NCBI GenBank assembly: GCA_009733575.1
Contig: ML769383.1
Span: forward strand, 1,054,001-1,118,000
Length of the DNA stretch: 64,000 bases
Direction: 5' to 3'
Source: Gymnopus androsaceus JB14
Taxonomy: Eukaryota; Basidiomycota; Agaricomycetes; Agaricales; Omphalotaceae
Shown here: positions 48,501 to 60,300 of the stretch, piece after piece
How the letters are laid out: each line of letters opens with the position of its first letter
Numbering within the stretch: the first letter of the stretch is position 1
Notes under the pieces: generated by a model
The model's database searches: none
Told to the model about the DNA's origin: nothing
The model's input: the letters and a program-made list of their open reading frames with translations, nothing else
Translations under genes and position numbers: made by a program

Positions 48501-51373
48501 TGTCTCCGAGAGAGAACTAGGAACGGCCGTGACGGTGGACTGCGGTGGCAGGGTATCATAGTCAGAAGGCTGGCCACTGTCTGGCAGAATCAAATCATCG
48601 GAGTGATGCTCAATCGCTTCATGAACCTCTTCAGCTTTGCTCTTGATTAATTTCGGAATCAGGAACCTGTCCACCATGATGCTCAGGCGCTTCATGAACC
48701 TCCTCAGCTTTGCTGTTGATTATTTCGGGAACAGGAAGCTGTCCACCGTCTGGCACAATCAATTCGTCGGGAAGATGCTCAGGAGCTTCGTGAACCCCCT
48801 CGGGGTCGCCGTTGATTATCTCGGAAGCAGACGCCTCAATGGGAGAAGGCTGCAGAGGTGTCGTCTCCTGTACTTCGCCTATCTCCAACTAGATTGAAAG
48901 CTTCGGCGGCGGGTATATGTGCGTCCAAGGATTTAGATGTTAACGTTTGCGAAAGATCTACTGCCTCAGAGTGATTGTGGATGTGGGCGGTTAATTCACT
49001 GTCGAACGACCATGGTAGGAACCTGTTCAGGCATTGTCCCGCTGAGTTCCTGTTCCTGTTCCTCCGTCACCATGTGCACGTCTTCCTCCATCTCTTCTGA
49101 AACGAAGGGCCTGGTCCTTCAGCGTCTCAAAGTTACGTTCGTCTTCTTCCTGGATACTCTGTGTTATGCTCGCCCTGTAAATCTTCCTCGTTCGGAAGAG
49201 GTCCTAAGCTCTTCCTGGTTCATCGTCATTGACAATACTAGCGCTATCCATAGGTTCCTTTGAAGAAGTGTGTTAATTCTTTGAAGCTTTCAGAAAGAAA
49301 ATTGAATTATTCGACTCACAGACAGTCAACCTTCCTTGGGTCATGACCTCCTCCACTTCGTAGTCGTAGTGATTGATAGTATAGTCCGTAGGGGGAGCGA
49401 CAGACTCGACGTCGAAATCGTCATCGGCATCACCGTCGACGTCCTCATCCGATTGGATTTCGATGACAGTATAGTCAGCATCCTGAGTTTGAGATTCAGG
49501 AGGGAACAAAGCAGAGTCGATAGCTATTGGTGAATGTGAGGGTTCCTTGACGTGTTCGGATTCCATTTCCGCAATTGGTTCCTCAGCTTGAGATACCGGG
49601 AGGACATTTTCTGATTCAGGAATCGGCGAAGGTACTTTTTCGAGTCCTTCAAGAGCGTCCGTTGTATCTGATGGGTTCAGAATGATATCAGCATGGTCTT
49701 GAGCGAGGGGCGCTGGATCTATTCATGTTCAATTAATCCAACTGGAATGGAAGACAGTAAACTTACCATCGAGTACGGGTTCCGAGTCTTGCAACATCGC
49801 CTCGACCTCGTCTTGCACCATCACCTCGACCTCGTCTCCATTGTTCCCTTCGGCTTCCAAGTTTTCCATATCAATCCCCAAATCACTCGTTCCAAGCGGC
49901 AAAAAGTCGTGCGCGTCAATGTCCACGTCCACTTCCGCTAACAAATCACCACGGGTTTTGTCCTCCGTATCACCAGCATCGAAATCATCTTCTTCATCAA
50001 ATGCAGGTGGCGGAGAGGACCCTAAATCTAAGATTGGAGAAGCTCAGCCCCCAAGTCTTCAAACAAAGTAATAAATCGACGTACGCATATCAAACGTGCC
50101 TTTCCTCCTCTTCCTCATCATCCGAAATAATGTATTGCGGGCTCTGTTGGCCGTTTACGTTGTCCTCCAGCTCGCGAGATATTGCAATAGGACTCGATCC
50201 CAGGATAGGCGACGAGTATGTATTCTGTTCCAGCTCGGGAGACACAATAGAAGTTGATCCCGGGATGGGCGAATACCCGTGCATCCCAGTGACATCGTTC
50301 TCCTCCTCCTCGTAGCCATTGACCGGAATGTCGACTAATTCGGATACGCCTTGACGAGGTGACTGAGCCAACGCATGGTCAGACGCTGAAGGACTGATCG
50401 CATTCCCGCCATTAGGAGTTAAAAGACCAGGAGTTAGGAATAAACCAGAGTCGCTAGCCTTGTCGTCGAATGCGCTCAGGTAGTCTGGATTGAGTGGAGA
50501 GTCAGACTCGCGAATAAAGTCGCCTCCCGAATAATAATCCTCTGCATAAGTTTTCGGACCCTCCCAAAGATCCCGAAGGTTGAGCGGTTGGGAGTCCTCA
50601 AGCTCGAAATCAACTGGAAACGCTGTAAATTCACTTATTAGTTACGAAAATAGGTAGGAACCGGAACATACCAGTATTGTCTGAAACAGGCTGCTCCTCG
50701 TCAATAACGTCTACTTCTTCAATATCATCTGCAGCGCGGAAAACATGCGTAGTGGAGATTGTCTTTCGAGCTACCGCAGGTAGAGAAGAGCCGATTTCCT
50801 CCAGAGTGTCCTGGCTTTCACGAGCTCCTTCCTCGTCCGATTCAATGTGGAAGCCGTCCATTTCCTCCTCTTCATCCAGATGTGACTCGGCAGCAGAGTC
50901 CGCAGCCATTTCCAGAACGCTGTACTCTCTGCCATCGTTTTCGTCTTCGTATTCCTCTTCGTCAAGTATCGCGCCTTCATTCGATTCCATTTCTTCGGCA
51001 ACATCCTCATCATCAGACTCGAGTTCAATAGGCTCATTTAAAGTCCCCGCAGCAAGCCCCGGACCTTCCCTAGGATCTCTAGCTTGCCTTTTACGCGTCT
51101 CGAATGGATTTCAGCCTCTGCTGCTGCTCTCGCCACTGCTTCCATATTCGCTCTCTCCTTCTCCATAACCATTCAGCTGGTTCTCCTCCACTTCCCCAAG
51201 TTTGTAATACCACTTTTCCTGTGCCGGAGGCTTAGGTTTCTCCTCATCGTGCTGCAAAGCTTTCCGCAAAGTACCCGTTATGCCATCTATCCACGCGTCA
51301 AAATCGCGTTGGGGAATTTGTCGTACGGGTTGTAGATAGGTGCCTTTGGAATGTGAGATCTCGCAGAGTTCAT
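45580..51373 (-). CDS. Very long acidic, disordered protein gene with many frame breaks
   Basis: Successive minus-strand segments read as one protein. It begins with ATG at 51373 (MNSARSHIPKAPIYNPYDKF, then a Trp/Arg-rich helical part with RERIWKQWREQQQR). About 1000 acidic low-complexity residues follow between about 51100 and 47650. Next is a basic segment (about 47100-46950), a Pro/Ser region, a compact conserved-looking block at about 46560-46220 (SHCRYHKISLLEEDDGG, CSLVDRKLIKEEEIKDHGDA, VISVIRMLVGPDKEHEVYFL), and a basic nuclear-type tail ending YEPRH at 45580. Some introns are clear, such as GTGAGT at about 47727 to CCACAG. At least eight one-base breaks remain, for example near 51319, 51175, 51115, 48645, 47560, 47400, 47280, 47055 and CCCCCC 45897-45902. 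I cannot name a family. It could be one gene with errors, two genes, or a pseudogene. Confidence 0.55.
48600..48880 (-). repeat. Three degenerate coding repeats of about 30 codons
   Basis: The acidic protein carries three related units: one around GVHEAPEHLPDELIVPDGGQ, one around KAEEVHEAPEHHGGQ, and one around KAEEVHEAIEHHSDDL. Unit lengths differ, and a one-base break separates the second and third. Confidence 0.7.
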
Positions 51374-51597
51374 TGTATTAGACGGGAATTAGATGGGAAT
51401 TGTATAGTTGAGCACGAAAAGAGAGGGAAGGGAAGCAGCCAAGTCCAAGGGAGTAGGATTGTCGTCCGAGTTGAGCTGGATAGTGAAGTCTAATGGCAGA
51501 TGCGAGGACAGTCGCACAGTCGGTGGAAGTTGGTGGAAGGCTGCTAAGTTAAAGTTTCAATCAAAGCAGCGCACTAATCACGTGGCTTCTGAATCAC

Positions 51598-51760
51598 AAT
51601 AATTACGCGCGCGCTTGCTTGCCTTAGCGCTCTACTTTATATCAATTATTAATAAAACTTTCGGACTGCAACTACCTCTCTCTTCTCATCAATACTAATT
51701 CGAAGGGATCTCCCGAGCCACCGAGGAACAACGGATCCTTCTTCATAGCCTTTCAAAGCT
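51598..51760 (-). pseudogene. Copied 3' end of the glycerate kinase gene
   Basis: This stretch closely matches 60551-60726, the last exon and 3' flank of the glycerate kinase gene, in the same orientation. The peptide GSVVPRWLGRSLRISID is identical, followed by EKREVVAVRKF instead of KKREVVAVQKF. The normal stop is lost here and no upstream kinase exons are present, so this is a truncated duplicate. Confidence 0.8.
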
Positions 51761-51764
51761 CTCA

Positions 51765-52640
51765 ATCTTCTACCAGTGCCACAGCTTTGAAGAAGAGGTG
51801 ATTGTGTTTTCCAGCTACTTATTTGTACGTTTCTCCTCCTTTTCGTCTTGCAGGTGTTGACTGTTTTCTCAATCAGCAACTTGAAATCCGATTTCTTAAT
51901 AAACACGAATTTGACCGAAGAGAACCAGGCTAGAATGGACCTAAGGGTGTTGTCAAAGGGTATTTACTCAAATTTGACCTGATACAACTCTCCTAATTGA
52001 GCTTTGAATAATGTGATTTAGATTAAACCGTATAACTTGGGGATATGTCGACTACGAGGAGTTATCGCTGCTGGTATGGAGAATGGAGAACTTGCCTTAT
52101 GGGACCCGTCTAAAATTCTTGCTGGTGCAAAGTACGTTTCTTTGTGATTTCATTTGTATTTTTCTGACCACGAAAACATCCACAGCTCTGCCGACTCTCA
52201 GACACTTCGCAATAATCAACATACTGGTCCTATCAGGCTTCAATCCAATTGAACCAAGTCTTTTGTCCTCGGGTGGAATTGGCGGCGAGGTATGCTTCGT
52301 ACCTGTTAGGCTGCGTAACGAACTCATTTTACTCAGGTTTATATTATAGGGCCTCAAAGATCCTAGCAAACCTTACACACCAACTCCCGGTGGTCGAAGC
52401 ACCAAGCTCGACGAAATCACGTCTGTCGCTTGGAATCGGCAAGTTCAATATGTTCTCGCAGGTGCTAGACCATCGTATGGGATTTGAGAGGCATATGGAG
52501 GTGGTGCAGGTACTCTGCCAAAGCAGTCAGAGAAATGGGCTTGCTGTCGGTGGTTTAGGTGTTCATCTTCTTCGCCAATGATCATGGCATGGGACCTTCA
52601 AAACGCTCGAGCTCCCGAATTTCTCCTCAAGCGACGTGTG
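51765..52640 (+). pseudogene. Decayed SEC31 WD40 fragment
   Basis: Read in changing frames, this stretch follows the N-terminal WD40 domain of Sec31, the COPII outer-coat protein. Traces in order are QLEI with EFD and PKGVVK near 51880-51960, RLNRITWGYV near 52025, GVIAAGMENGELALWDPSKI at about 52057-52115 (the best piece), NQHTGPIR near 52215, GFNPIEPSLLSSGGIGGE at about 52240-52288, LKDPSKPYTPTPGGRSTKLD with TSVAWNRQVQYVLAGA at about 52350-52470, and MAWDLQNARAPEF near 52585-52620. Stops and frame shifts interrupt it, and both ends of the gene are absent. Confidence 0.8.
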
Positions 52641-53537
52641 GTACTCATACTGTATCAGATCCTTACCGTGGCTCCGTCGACCAGTATCGTCATCGTTTGG
52701 ATTCGCGGAAAGCTCGTTAGTGTTTCCAACGTTGCGTCCTCGCAGAGCGGAAGTCAATCTAGATCCATCCATCTTCACAATGTCGTCACCGAGGCGAACA
52801 TTGTCGAGCGAGTTCAAATGAGAATGCGGTTGATGCGACATTGCTTCCTTCGAATTCAAGCGGCAGAAAAAGAATATGTAAGTACACGGATCGTGGATGT
52901 GTCACAAAGGTGGCAGCTTGATTAATATTGGTAAGCCGGTTGCTCATCGCAGAGTAGTGGGTAGCGGAAATCCGTTCCAGCCAGAGTATGATGTTCCCTT
53001 GTCTTTTCACGACGCGTCACTTGAAGAGTCTATTCTGTTGCTGGCCGCCTTATCATTCATAATTTCGTACTGCATATTTCTAATATGACTTTTCAGGGAA
53101 AGCATGCTTCATCGCAGAAAATGGTTCCGATACACGTACATTGACAGTCGCTGGTCAGCCGCTGCCCACAATGTACTCCTGTTGTTGTGTTGAATATGGA
53201 GCAGGGTCAACGCGTCCGAGTCCTAGAATATATTGGTCATATTCTTCATGATAATAACGCATTCTGGCACTCAACAACCCCCGTTCACTCATCAGAAGAC
53301 AACAATATCTTTTACCTCCAGCAATGTTACGCTTCTAACCGACCGTCTCCGCCTCCATCTCAGTGACTTGGCTTTCTTGCAAACGCATACAGCAACAACG
53401 ATGGCTGACTCGATTCGACCAAGCGAAATAAATATTCATGATCACAAATACTGTGATGTCTAAATACAAGAAAAGCTAAGCAAGGTAAAGAGGAAAAGAA
53501 TATTGTGTGTAAAGCAAAGTGAGTAGAAAACAAGTGT
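52641..53537. other. Unassigned sequence after the SEC31 relic
   Basis: Short ORFs on both strands (for example 52897-53088 plus) match nothing I recognise. It is probably more relic DNA plus the 3' flank of the next gene. Confidence 0.3.
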
Positions 53538-55661
53538 TCACATCATTCGTACCAAAGGATCGAAACTTCTGAGGTCTAGCAATACCGACGAATCCTTCAG
53601 ACTTTCCAAACGAGCTGCCATTGTAATGGCCCGAAGTGTAAAGACGGCATCAAATATCATCCATTGACGTGCCCCGCCAATGGGCATGTCCTGCCATCGC
53701 TCCTCTTGCACTGCAATATCGATGGAGACGGGTGTTTCATCGGGCACCTCCTCGACACCTATACAACTAGGACTGCGACCGTTCCTCCCGTTGGCCAAAC
53801 GCCGAAGATAGTGAACAGTGAACTCTGCCCGACACTTTCTCCATCCCGTCGTCATCAATGTATTATTCTCGTCACTATTCTTGGCCTGCTCTGCTAGTGC
53901 AAGCGGGGCAGGGGCAGTGTATTCCGAACTTTCGCCATTGTTCATCAGCATCTCGCAGTGGCTAGCCAGCCAGCTATCGAAGAGCATTATTTGAAGAAAC
54001 AACAGCGTGCTTATCTGCATCCTCCAGAGATTATTCCTGTCCGAGTTGGTTCCCTTCTGACCATGGGCCTCCGCTCTCTTCTGCGTATAGTTTACTCCCC
54101 ATGCCCTGTTCAAGGAGCCGTCTCGAAGTACGTGCTTCAAGTTCGACAAGATAGGAACCTGATAATTGGGCTGATATTCAACTTGAACTTTCCAGCACTG
54201 ACTGATACGGTAGGTGAACTCGGCGAGATTTGTAACGAGCCAACCCCGCAGACCACCGTACTCACAACCCCAATTGTTGCAGACCTTGAATCCCTCCACA
54301 ACAGCCACATCCCGACCATCTTCGAGCATCTTGGAGAACAAATTCTGTGGCGATGTGAAGAAACCCGTGGTAGCTTCAACCAATCTATATGCTTTCCGAG
54401 ACGCTAATTCTCGTTGTCTTGCCGGCCAACGATCGATGAATCGTCGAGGAAAAGCATTGGCAACAGCGCTAGCTCCACAAATCCCCATTAGAAATGGGAA
54501 GGAGGGCGTAAGAGGCGTCAACCACTTTCCATTCCATGCTTCGTTTGAATCGTCTTCAACGTCCACCATCTGATCTTTGAGAGATATCTCCTGCCATCCA
54601 TTCCCATTTGCCTTTGCACTGGCAGCTCTAAATATCATCTCGACACTATTATATCCCCAAGAACTCACAGAAGCAAAGGAATCACCAATGCAAAGTGTGC
54701 CTTTAGCGGACTTTAAAAGGTTGGAAGCTTCAGACCTGCTGCAGCTACGCACTTGATGCCAGTGTCCGGGTTTGGAGAAGTAGCACAACATCGGTTGGTT
54801 GGCGGAATTTATGACACCATATGAGGCCAGACTGCAGAACTGACCGCGCATGTCATATCTACTCATTTGGATGTCGACCTCGGCTGGATCCATGTCTAAC
54901 AAGAGCGCGCATTGAATCAAATCAGACGCGTGAACATATAGAGCTGGATTATCGAGATCCGAAGCGACAGCCTCTGCATCTGCATATGTCTGTTTGTCGT
55001 TCTCCATCAAGGCTTTGATTCGTTTGCGTATCTGAGGGGTGACCTTTTCTTCCCCTCGGGCCCTTATGGAAACAAGTTCTTCCATAAGCTCTGTCTCATG
55101 AAACTGAGACTTCAGAAGTAAAGGGTCGACAACGATGTCAGCCATCATGTTGTACCACGATGCTTTCACATGTGCAGAGGCTTGACTGACAGCAAACAAT
55201 CGCTTCTGGGCATTCTCCACCGTGGCTTTCATGCGCCATGTTAGTTCGACTGGCTTTCCCTTGTCCTTGTCCTGGATAACCACTTTCGGAGGCGTGATGA
55301 GCCGTTCTCCTTGAGCACCAGCGCCAGCAACCGAGGCAATACTGAAGGAGTATTGTCGACGGTGAGGAGGAGGGAATAACTCTATGACTTCGTTTAAAAT
55401 GCGATCCTCGAGACGATGAATGCACTTGACCATCACGTCGGCTTTCATCGTTGGTTGGACATAGTGGACCTGCATCTGCCAGTATCGGAAAGACCACCGA
55501 TATCGATTCAATGTGGACCACTTCCCAATCGCGGCACGGTTGACCTTGGTTCGGGCAGGTGCAGACGAAACATACTGCTGAATAACTTGAAGGAGCGCGA
55601 CTACGAATGCAACCAATGCGACGACGAGAGCAGCGACGTTAACGGTATTTCCGTTCACCAT
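53538..55661 (-). CDS. Intronless 707-residue membrane-anchored protein of unknown function
   Basis: One uninterrupted ORF starts with ATG at 55661. Residues 8-31 (VAALVVALVAFVVALLQVIQQ region) form an N-terminal transmembrane anchor. The rest is soluble, with Trp-rich segments (RYRWSFRYWQMQVHYVQP), SSWGYNSVEMIFRAA near the middle, and CNNWGCEYGGLRGWLVTN. I recognise no catalytic motif. It recalls large hypothetical proteins found in many filamentous fungi, but I cannot name the family. The absence of introns over 2.1 kb stands out in a window where genes of this size carry five to sixteen. It sits between relic DNA and an unusual AAA gene. Confidence 0.85.
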   Translation of the reverse strand: MVNGNTVNVAALVVALVAFVVALLQVIQQYVSSAPARTKVNRAAIGKWSTLNRYRWSFRYWQMQVHYVQPTMKADVMVKCIHRLEDRILNEVIELFPPPHRRQYSFSIASVAGAGAQGERLITPPKVVIQDKDKGKPVELTWRMKATVENAQKRLFAVSQASAHVKASWYNMMADIVVDPLLLKSQFHETELMEELVSIRARGEEKVTPQIRKRIKALMENDKQTYADAEAVASDLDNPALYVHASDLIQCALLLDMDPAEVDIQMSRYDMRGQFCSLASYGVINSANQPMLCYFSKPGHWHQVRSCSRSEASNLLKSAKGTLCIGDSFASVSSWGYNSVEMIFRAASAKANGNGWQEISLKDQMVDVEDDSNEAWNGKWLTPLTPSFPFLMGICGASAVANAFPRRFIDRWPARQRELASRKAYRLVEATTGFFTSPQNLFSKMLEDGRDVAVVEGFKVCNNWGCEYGGLRGWLVTNLAEFTYRISQCWKVQVEYQPNYQVPILSNLKHVLRDGSLNRAWGVNYTQKRAEAHGQKGTNSDRNNLWRMQISTLLFLQIMLFDSWLASHCEMLMNNGESSEYTAPAPLALAEQAKNSDENNTLMTTGWRKCRAEFTVHYLRRLANGRNGRSPSCIGVEEVPDETPVSIDIAVQEERWQDMPIGGARQWMIFDAVFTLRAITMAARLESLKDSSVLLDLRSFDPLVRMM

Positions 55662-57326
55662 GGCAGCGCAAAATCGATAGATTACAGGATAGTGGAAACC
55701 TAGACGAGCATTAAAACAGACAGAGAGAACAGGAAAATAATTAGCTTACAGTGCGCCTATATTATGTTTGCGAGCCGTAGCAAATCGTCAATTGTCGTGA
55801 TCCTTTATATCACCGATACTTCAAAAACAATCACAAACTCAGATTCCTAATTATAACGAAGCACTGTGAAGGCTTCTCCTAACGCCCAAACTTCGTAAAC
55901 CTGTACTTCCATTCAACAGCCCAAGTGCCAGCTGGGCAGAGTGAGATTACCTGCCACAATGGTTACACATCAGCAGAACCTGTGTTTTCGCTGGTTCAAG
56001 CATCTTTGGAGCAAGGTACCCATTCCAGAGAGCTCTGGAGAATATGGAGATGTTTGACAGCTTTCAGAACTCTCTGGAGACCTCCAGCGAAAATACAGGT
56101 TTTGCTGATGCACGCCTTGCACCTGCGTGCCCTCTGTCAAACATTCCGAATCAGAATGTCAACCTCGTGCTCAATGTTCATCATGCTCTAAAGAGAGTTC
56201 AATCTAGAGAAAGCTAGTCATCTCACTCCAGTCCGCTTCTAGTAGTGGATGGTTTGTGGGTACATACTTGCAAGGACCCTCATAAACCGGGGTTGAAGCT
56301 GTTATTCATTCAAAAAAACCAACAGCTGTTCAACACGAAGCGGTAAATCTGAGATGGTAATTTTGCAGGTCCTCCATGATTGGCCGAAAAAAAATGGAAG
56401 TGTCTTACACATCTGCGAAGGACTCGGTTTCTAGTATTTCTTGCAGTGAGCTCGGTCCGATCGAGAGATTAACACTTGGGACAAGTTGTGGGGAAGAATG
56501 GATGAGAACCATCCAGTGAGAATGGAGGTAGCAATAGCAGGATGCACGCCGCCGATGCGCGACCATCGACCACTCACCGAGCGAAAACAACGCATGCATC
56601 CATGTATAGAAGAATGAAGCATGCATGGGTTAAATGTCTAGACCTCATGGCGAACCATTTCACAGTGAAAGATTGTTCGGAAGTATCCAGACTCAACGGA
56701 TGGCCATAATAAGATGATTCAGCTTCTTCAAACCTTGAGCGCTTGAGCGGCAATCTGGTACAGAACAGCCGCGATCATGCACGAGTCAGAAGCCTAGGAA
56801 TTTTTAGTACTAGCATAGTAGCACTGGTAGAAAGTTGAGAAAGGTGACACGGACGAACACGAGGGGGTTAAGTGATTAAACCTGTCGCATTGTTGAAGGT
56901 GATAGCGAGGCATGTAGCGCCCGTAGCAGCCCGCAGTGAAGAATAGCCACTCGTATCTTGGGGGATAGATGATATATCGATAAACTGACAGGGAGGGGAA
57001 GAAATGTCTTGTTAGAGTGTATGGGACGCTTGAAAGGAGGCATGGAAAGTCGCAAAAAGATGGAGTGGGGGATTTTTTCTTGGAGCCTGCATCATAGGCT
57101 CGTACACACGAGGTTGTAAAGGTGTGGACCGTGTGGTCAACACAAGGTTAACAGGTTAGCTAGGTTAGGTTTGTGAATGCGGATCCTCAGCCACCGACTT
57201 ATGCTATCGATTTACATTAGCCTGTGCGCACAGGCACAGGTTGTTCCATGAGGCTGAAGCAAGGCTTACCTTTTATTGTTCAAGCGAATTGACCTTCAAC
57301 TCCTTAGCGGATACTTTCCAGACATC
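55662..57326. other. Long gene-free stretch with inverted repeats
   Basis: About 1.7 kb between divergent genes. No supported gene. It holds the inverted repeat listed separately, a pair of GCATGCAT sites around 56590-56630, and GGTTA/GGTTAG-like repeats near 57145-57170. Confidence 0.4.
55968..56110. repeat. Inverted repeat with 27-base arms
   Basis: Arms 55968-55994 and 56084-56110 are inverted copies with two mismatches and could fold into a hairpin with an 89-base loop. A second, perfect 11-base inverted pair (56050-56060 and 56134-56144) overlaps it. It could be a small non-autonomous element, a structured RNA or a regulatory hairpin. Confidence 0.6.
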
Positions 57327-60300
57327 ATGACTTCACCCCCAGATTCCATAAACTTACCCAGCATCTTCATCGACAAATGTCTTTGGTCTCAATCTCGACT
57401 CAAGCTCGAACCGCCTTCTCATCGGTGGGTCTTCGACAACGAGCCCCTGTCCAAGGTGGAAGACGCAATCAGCGGCGCTCTCGCATCATCAGCCAGCGCG
57501 ATGACACTCGGCGAAGACCCTCATCCTGAAAAGGCGGTGAGCTTGTTCGCTCCTTTTCACGGAGGAACCGCAATTATCGACGAGGTGGTCAAGGTAGTCG
57601 CGCGAAAAGTTAACGCAGACGTTTTGATGCTGGACGCTCTAGACTTGGCTGCAGGGCAACATGGGTTACTGGGAGAAGGTGAGATAAAGTACTTTGTGAT
57701 TGCATGTTCGAGTTACAAGTTTATTGATTAGTGGGCATCTTTGTCGAATCTGTCTACAAGAACCTTCCCCTTAAAGATTTCTCACAAACCGAAAACACTC
57801 AGCATTTTTATGACGCCCTCCTTCGAACAGGCATCGAGATCCACAAAGATACCACACGTCGAATAATCTACTTGAGAGATTTCGGTGCATTTCAATGCAG
57901 TTCAATCCCATTGATGATCTTCCTCTTACGAGCCATGGAGGATTTACGCTCCACTCACTCTGCGATCCTTGTTCTTGGAGGCTCGCTACCACTTGGATAT
58001 CACCCAGATGATTCCATTGACGTGGGCCCAATCCGTACCTTTACTTGGGATCGAAGTGACCAAGTAAAGGACGTTGACAAAACCCATCTGTTCAAGTTGG
58101 GAAGTAAAGTGCTTAAGGAAGACGATATACCCTGGGAAAACCTTGCGTCCACCTTCTTTATCCAGATTTTTGCACCCTCTGCTTCCGACGAAGACGGTGG
58201 CGACAGCAGCTCAGACGAAAACGGTGGCGACAGCAGTTCCGACGACAAGCATAGCGATCATAGTATTGAAAAGGATGAAAAGGATACGGAGAAATCCCCT
58301 GACCTGCTTGCGGGCGAGGGGTATGGTGGGCCGCTGGAAGCTCATAGCAGACCTTCATGGTGGGAGGAACGAGTGAACTCTCTGGTTACGCCAGAGTCAT
58401 GCATCTGTGTCTCTCCAGTGGATATTCATCCAGAATGGCAACAGGAAGTACTTGATGAACGTGTATCTGCTGTAAACAGGACCCTGCTCACTATCCTACT
58501 CGGGCGTAAATCTGTTTGCGTAAAAGACAATGTCAACGCTACTGAACTTGTCAATAGATGGTGCGCATTCTACTGGACATTTTGTTAATTGTCCTAATGG
58601 GCATTTGTAGCCGGTTACTGACAACCTCCAAGAGAGGCATACTGGAGTACTCGATTTTACTCCCGTCGTTTGTAAACAGAATACTCGACGCAATCATTCA
58701 AGAGAGACGCTCGTTTGGCCCTTGCGAGATCCATGCATTTGAGTTCAATAATGCCTTCAATAGAGAGGTTGACCATAACATACGCTCAGAAGGGATCCGG
58801 CGCCACAGTTCACCTACGAAGCCGCCCACTTTTGACTCAGTGTTAGAAGAGGTGCGCAGCTGCGGTGATCTTTCTGACTACGAAGAGAAGGCATTGCATT
58901 GTGTTGTGGAAACCAGTATGCCAACACCTGTCTTTTGAACCTTGATTGCAGCTGCAGTTTACTTTTATTACAGATGACTTATCTACTCCATTCTCCAACG
59001 TTATCCTGGATGACAAGATCAAACAAGCCCTTCGCTCTATAGTCACTTTGCCTCTTTTATACCCCCAACAATTCAGTTCTGGAATTTTGGCTCGAGAAGC
59101 CATTTCGGGTGCTCTTCTTTACGGTCCCCCAGGAACGGGTAAAACAATGATATGCCGTGCTTTGGCATGTGAAGGTGGTGCTAGGATGCTCCTGATCAAA
59201 CCCAGTGATGTTCAGGAAAAGTATGTCGGCGAATCTGAAAAGTTCATTAAAGGGTTGTTTGTGAGCATTCTCCGAGTCATAAAATATGTTAGATTCGTAC
59301 TCAGAGCACCTTTTCAGCAACTTGCTTATCGCCTTGCGCCTTGTGTGGTATTCATCGATGAGGTGGAAGCCATCTTTAAAGCTCGAACAGATTCTGTGCC
59401 CATATGGCATGTTTCCATGGTGTGTCACTCATCCCCGAATCTCACAAACAGAGTATGTACTGAGATATCTCTATAGCTCACCGAGTTCATGCAGGAAAGT
59501 CATTGTTATTTGAATTCATACAATTCAAGTTGATTCACTCTAGGCAATGGATGGTTTGACTTCCGGGGCTTCCGGGGTTAGCAACAAGAAAAAAGGTGTT
59601 GTTCTTGTGGGAGCTACGAATCGGGTAAGCCTGAATGTCTTTTGAGAGCTTGAATCGAGACTTCAACTACTCTTTAGCCCTTTGATATCGATCCAGCCTT
59701 TCTACGTCGGCTCCCATATCGTATGTTGGTTGATTTACCCCCAGAACCTCAACGAGAGGGTAGGCGTTATTAAAATTTCCCAGTCAGCTTTAATATTCAA
59801 CACATGCAGAAATACTCAAAACACACCTCACCGGTGAGAAGTTGGAAGACGTGGACTTGAAGCGCATTGCTGCCAAAACAAAGGGATATTCTGGGTCTGA
59901 TCTCAAGAGTAAGTTGATTGCCTGAATGATGATGTTAATTGCTGAACATCCTTCCAGATTTGTGTGTTTCAGCTGCCTTGACAGCGGCCAAAGAGGCCAT
60001 CGGCGACGTCGATTTCCAGCTTGTGAAACGACCAGAGATTCTTGGCAAACAATCGAGCTTGTCGGGGGAGACGAAACGAGGATCAGTTGAGTATGGGGTT
60101 GGTCTTCACAAAGAGGACGAGCTGTCGACTAAAGAAGAGCCCTTGCGAGTCATCAAGATGGACCATTTTAACCGTGCCCTTTCCCAAGTTGCCGGCTCCT
60201 CGAGTAGAGCCAGTTCTTCGCTGTATAGCTGGCACCACAAATATGGGTCCGATGCGGATGATTTAGTAAATGGCGGTAAAAAGCGGAGGTTGCGTTTATG

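Noticed and set aside
48600..48880. CRISPR-like or mobile-element repeat
   Set aside because: The repeats are diverged codon repeats inside a reading frame, with no constant spacers and no terminal repeats.
56405..56626. Minus-strand ORF rich in Trp and His upstream of the AAA gene
   Set aside because: Short, isolated and without splice or family support.
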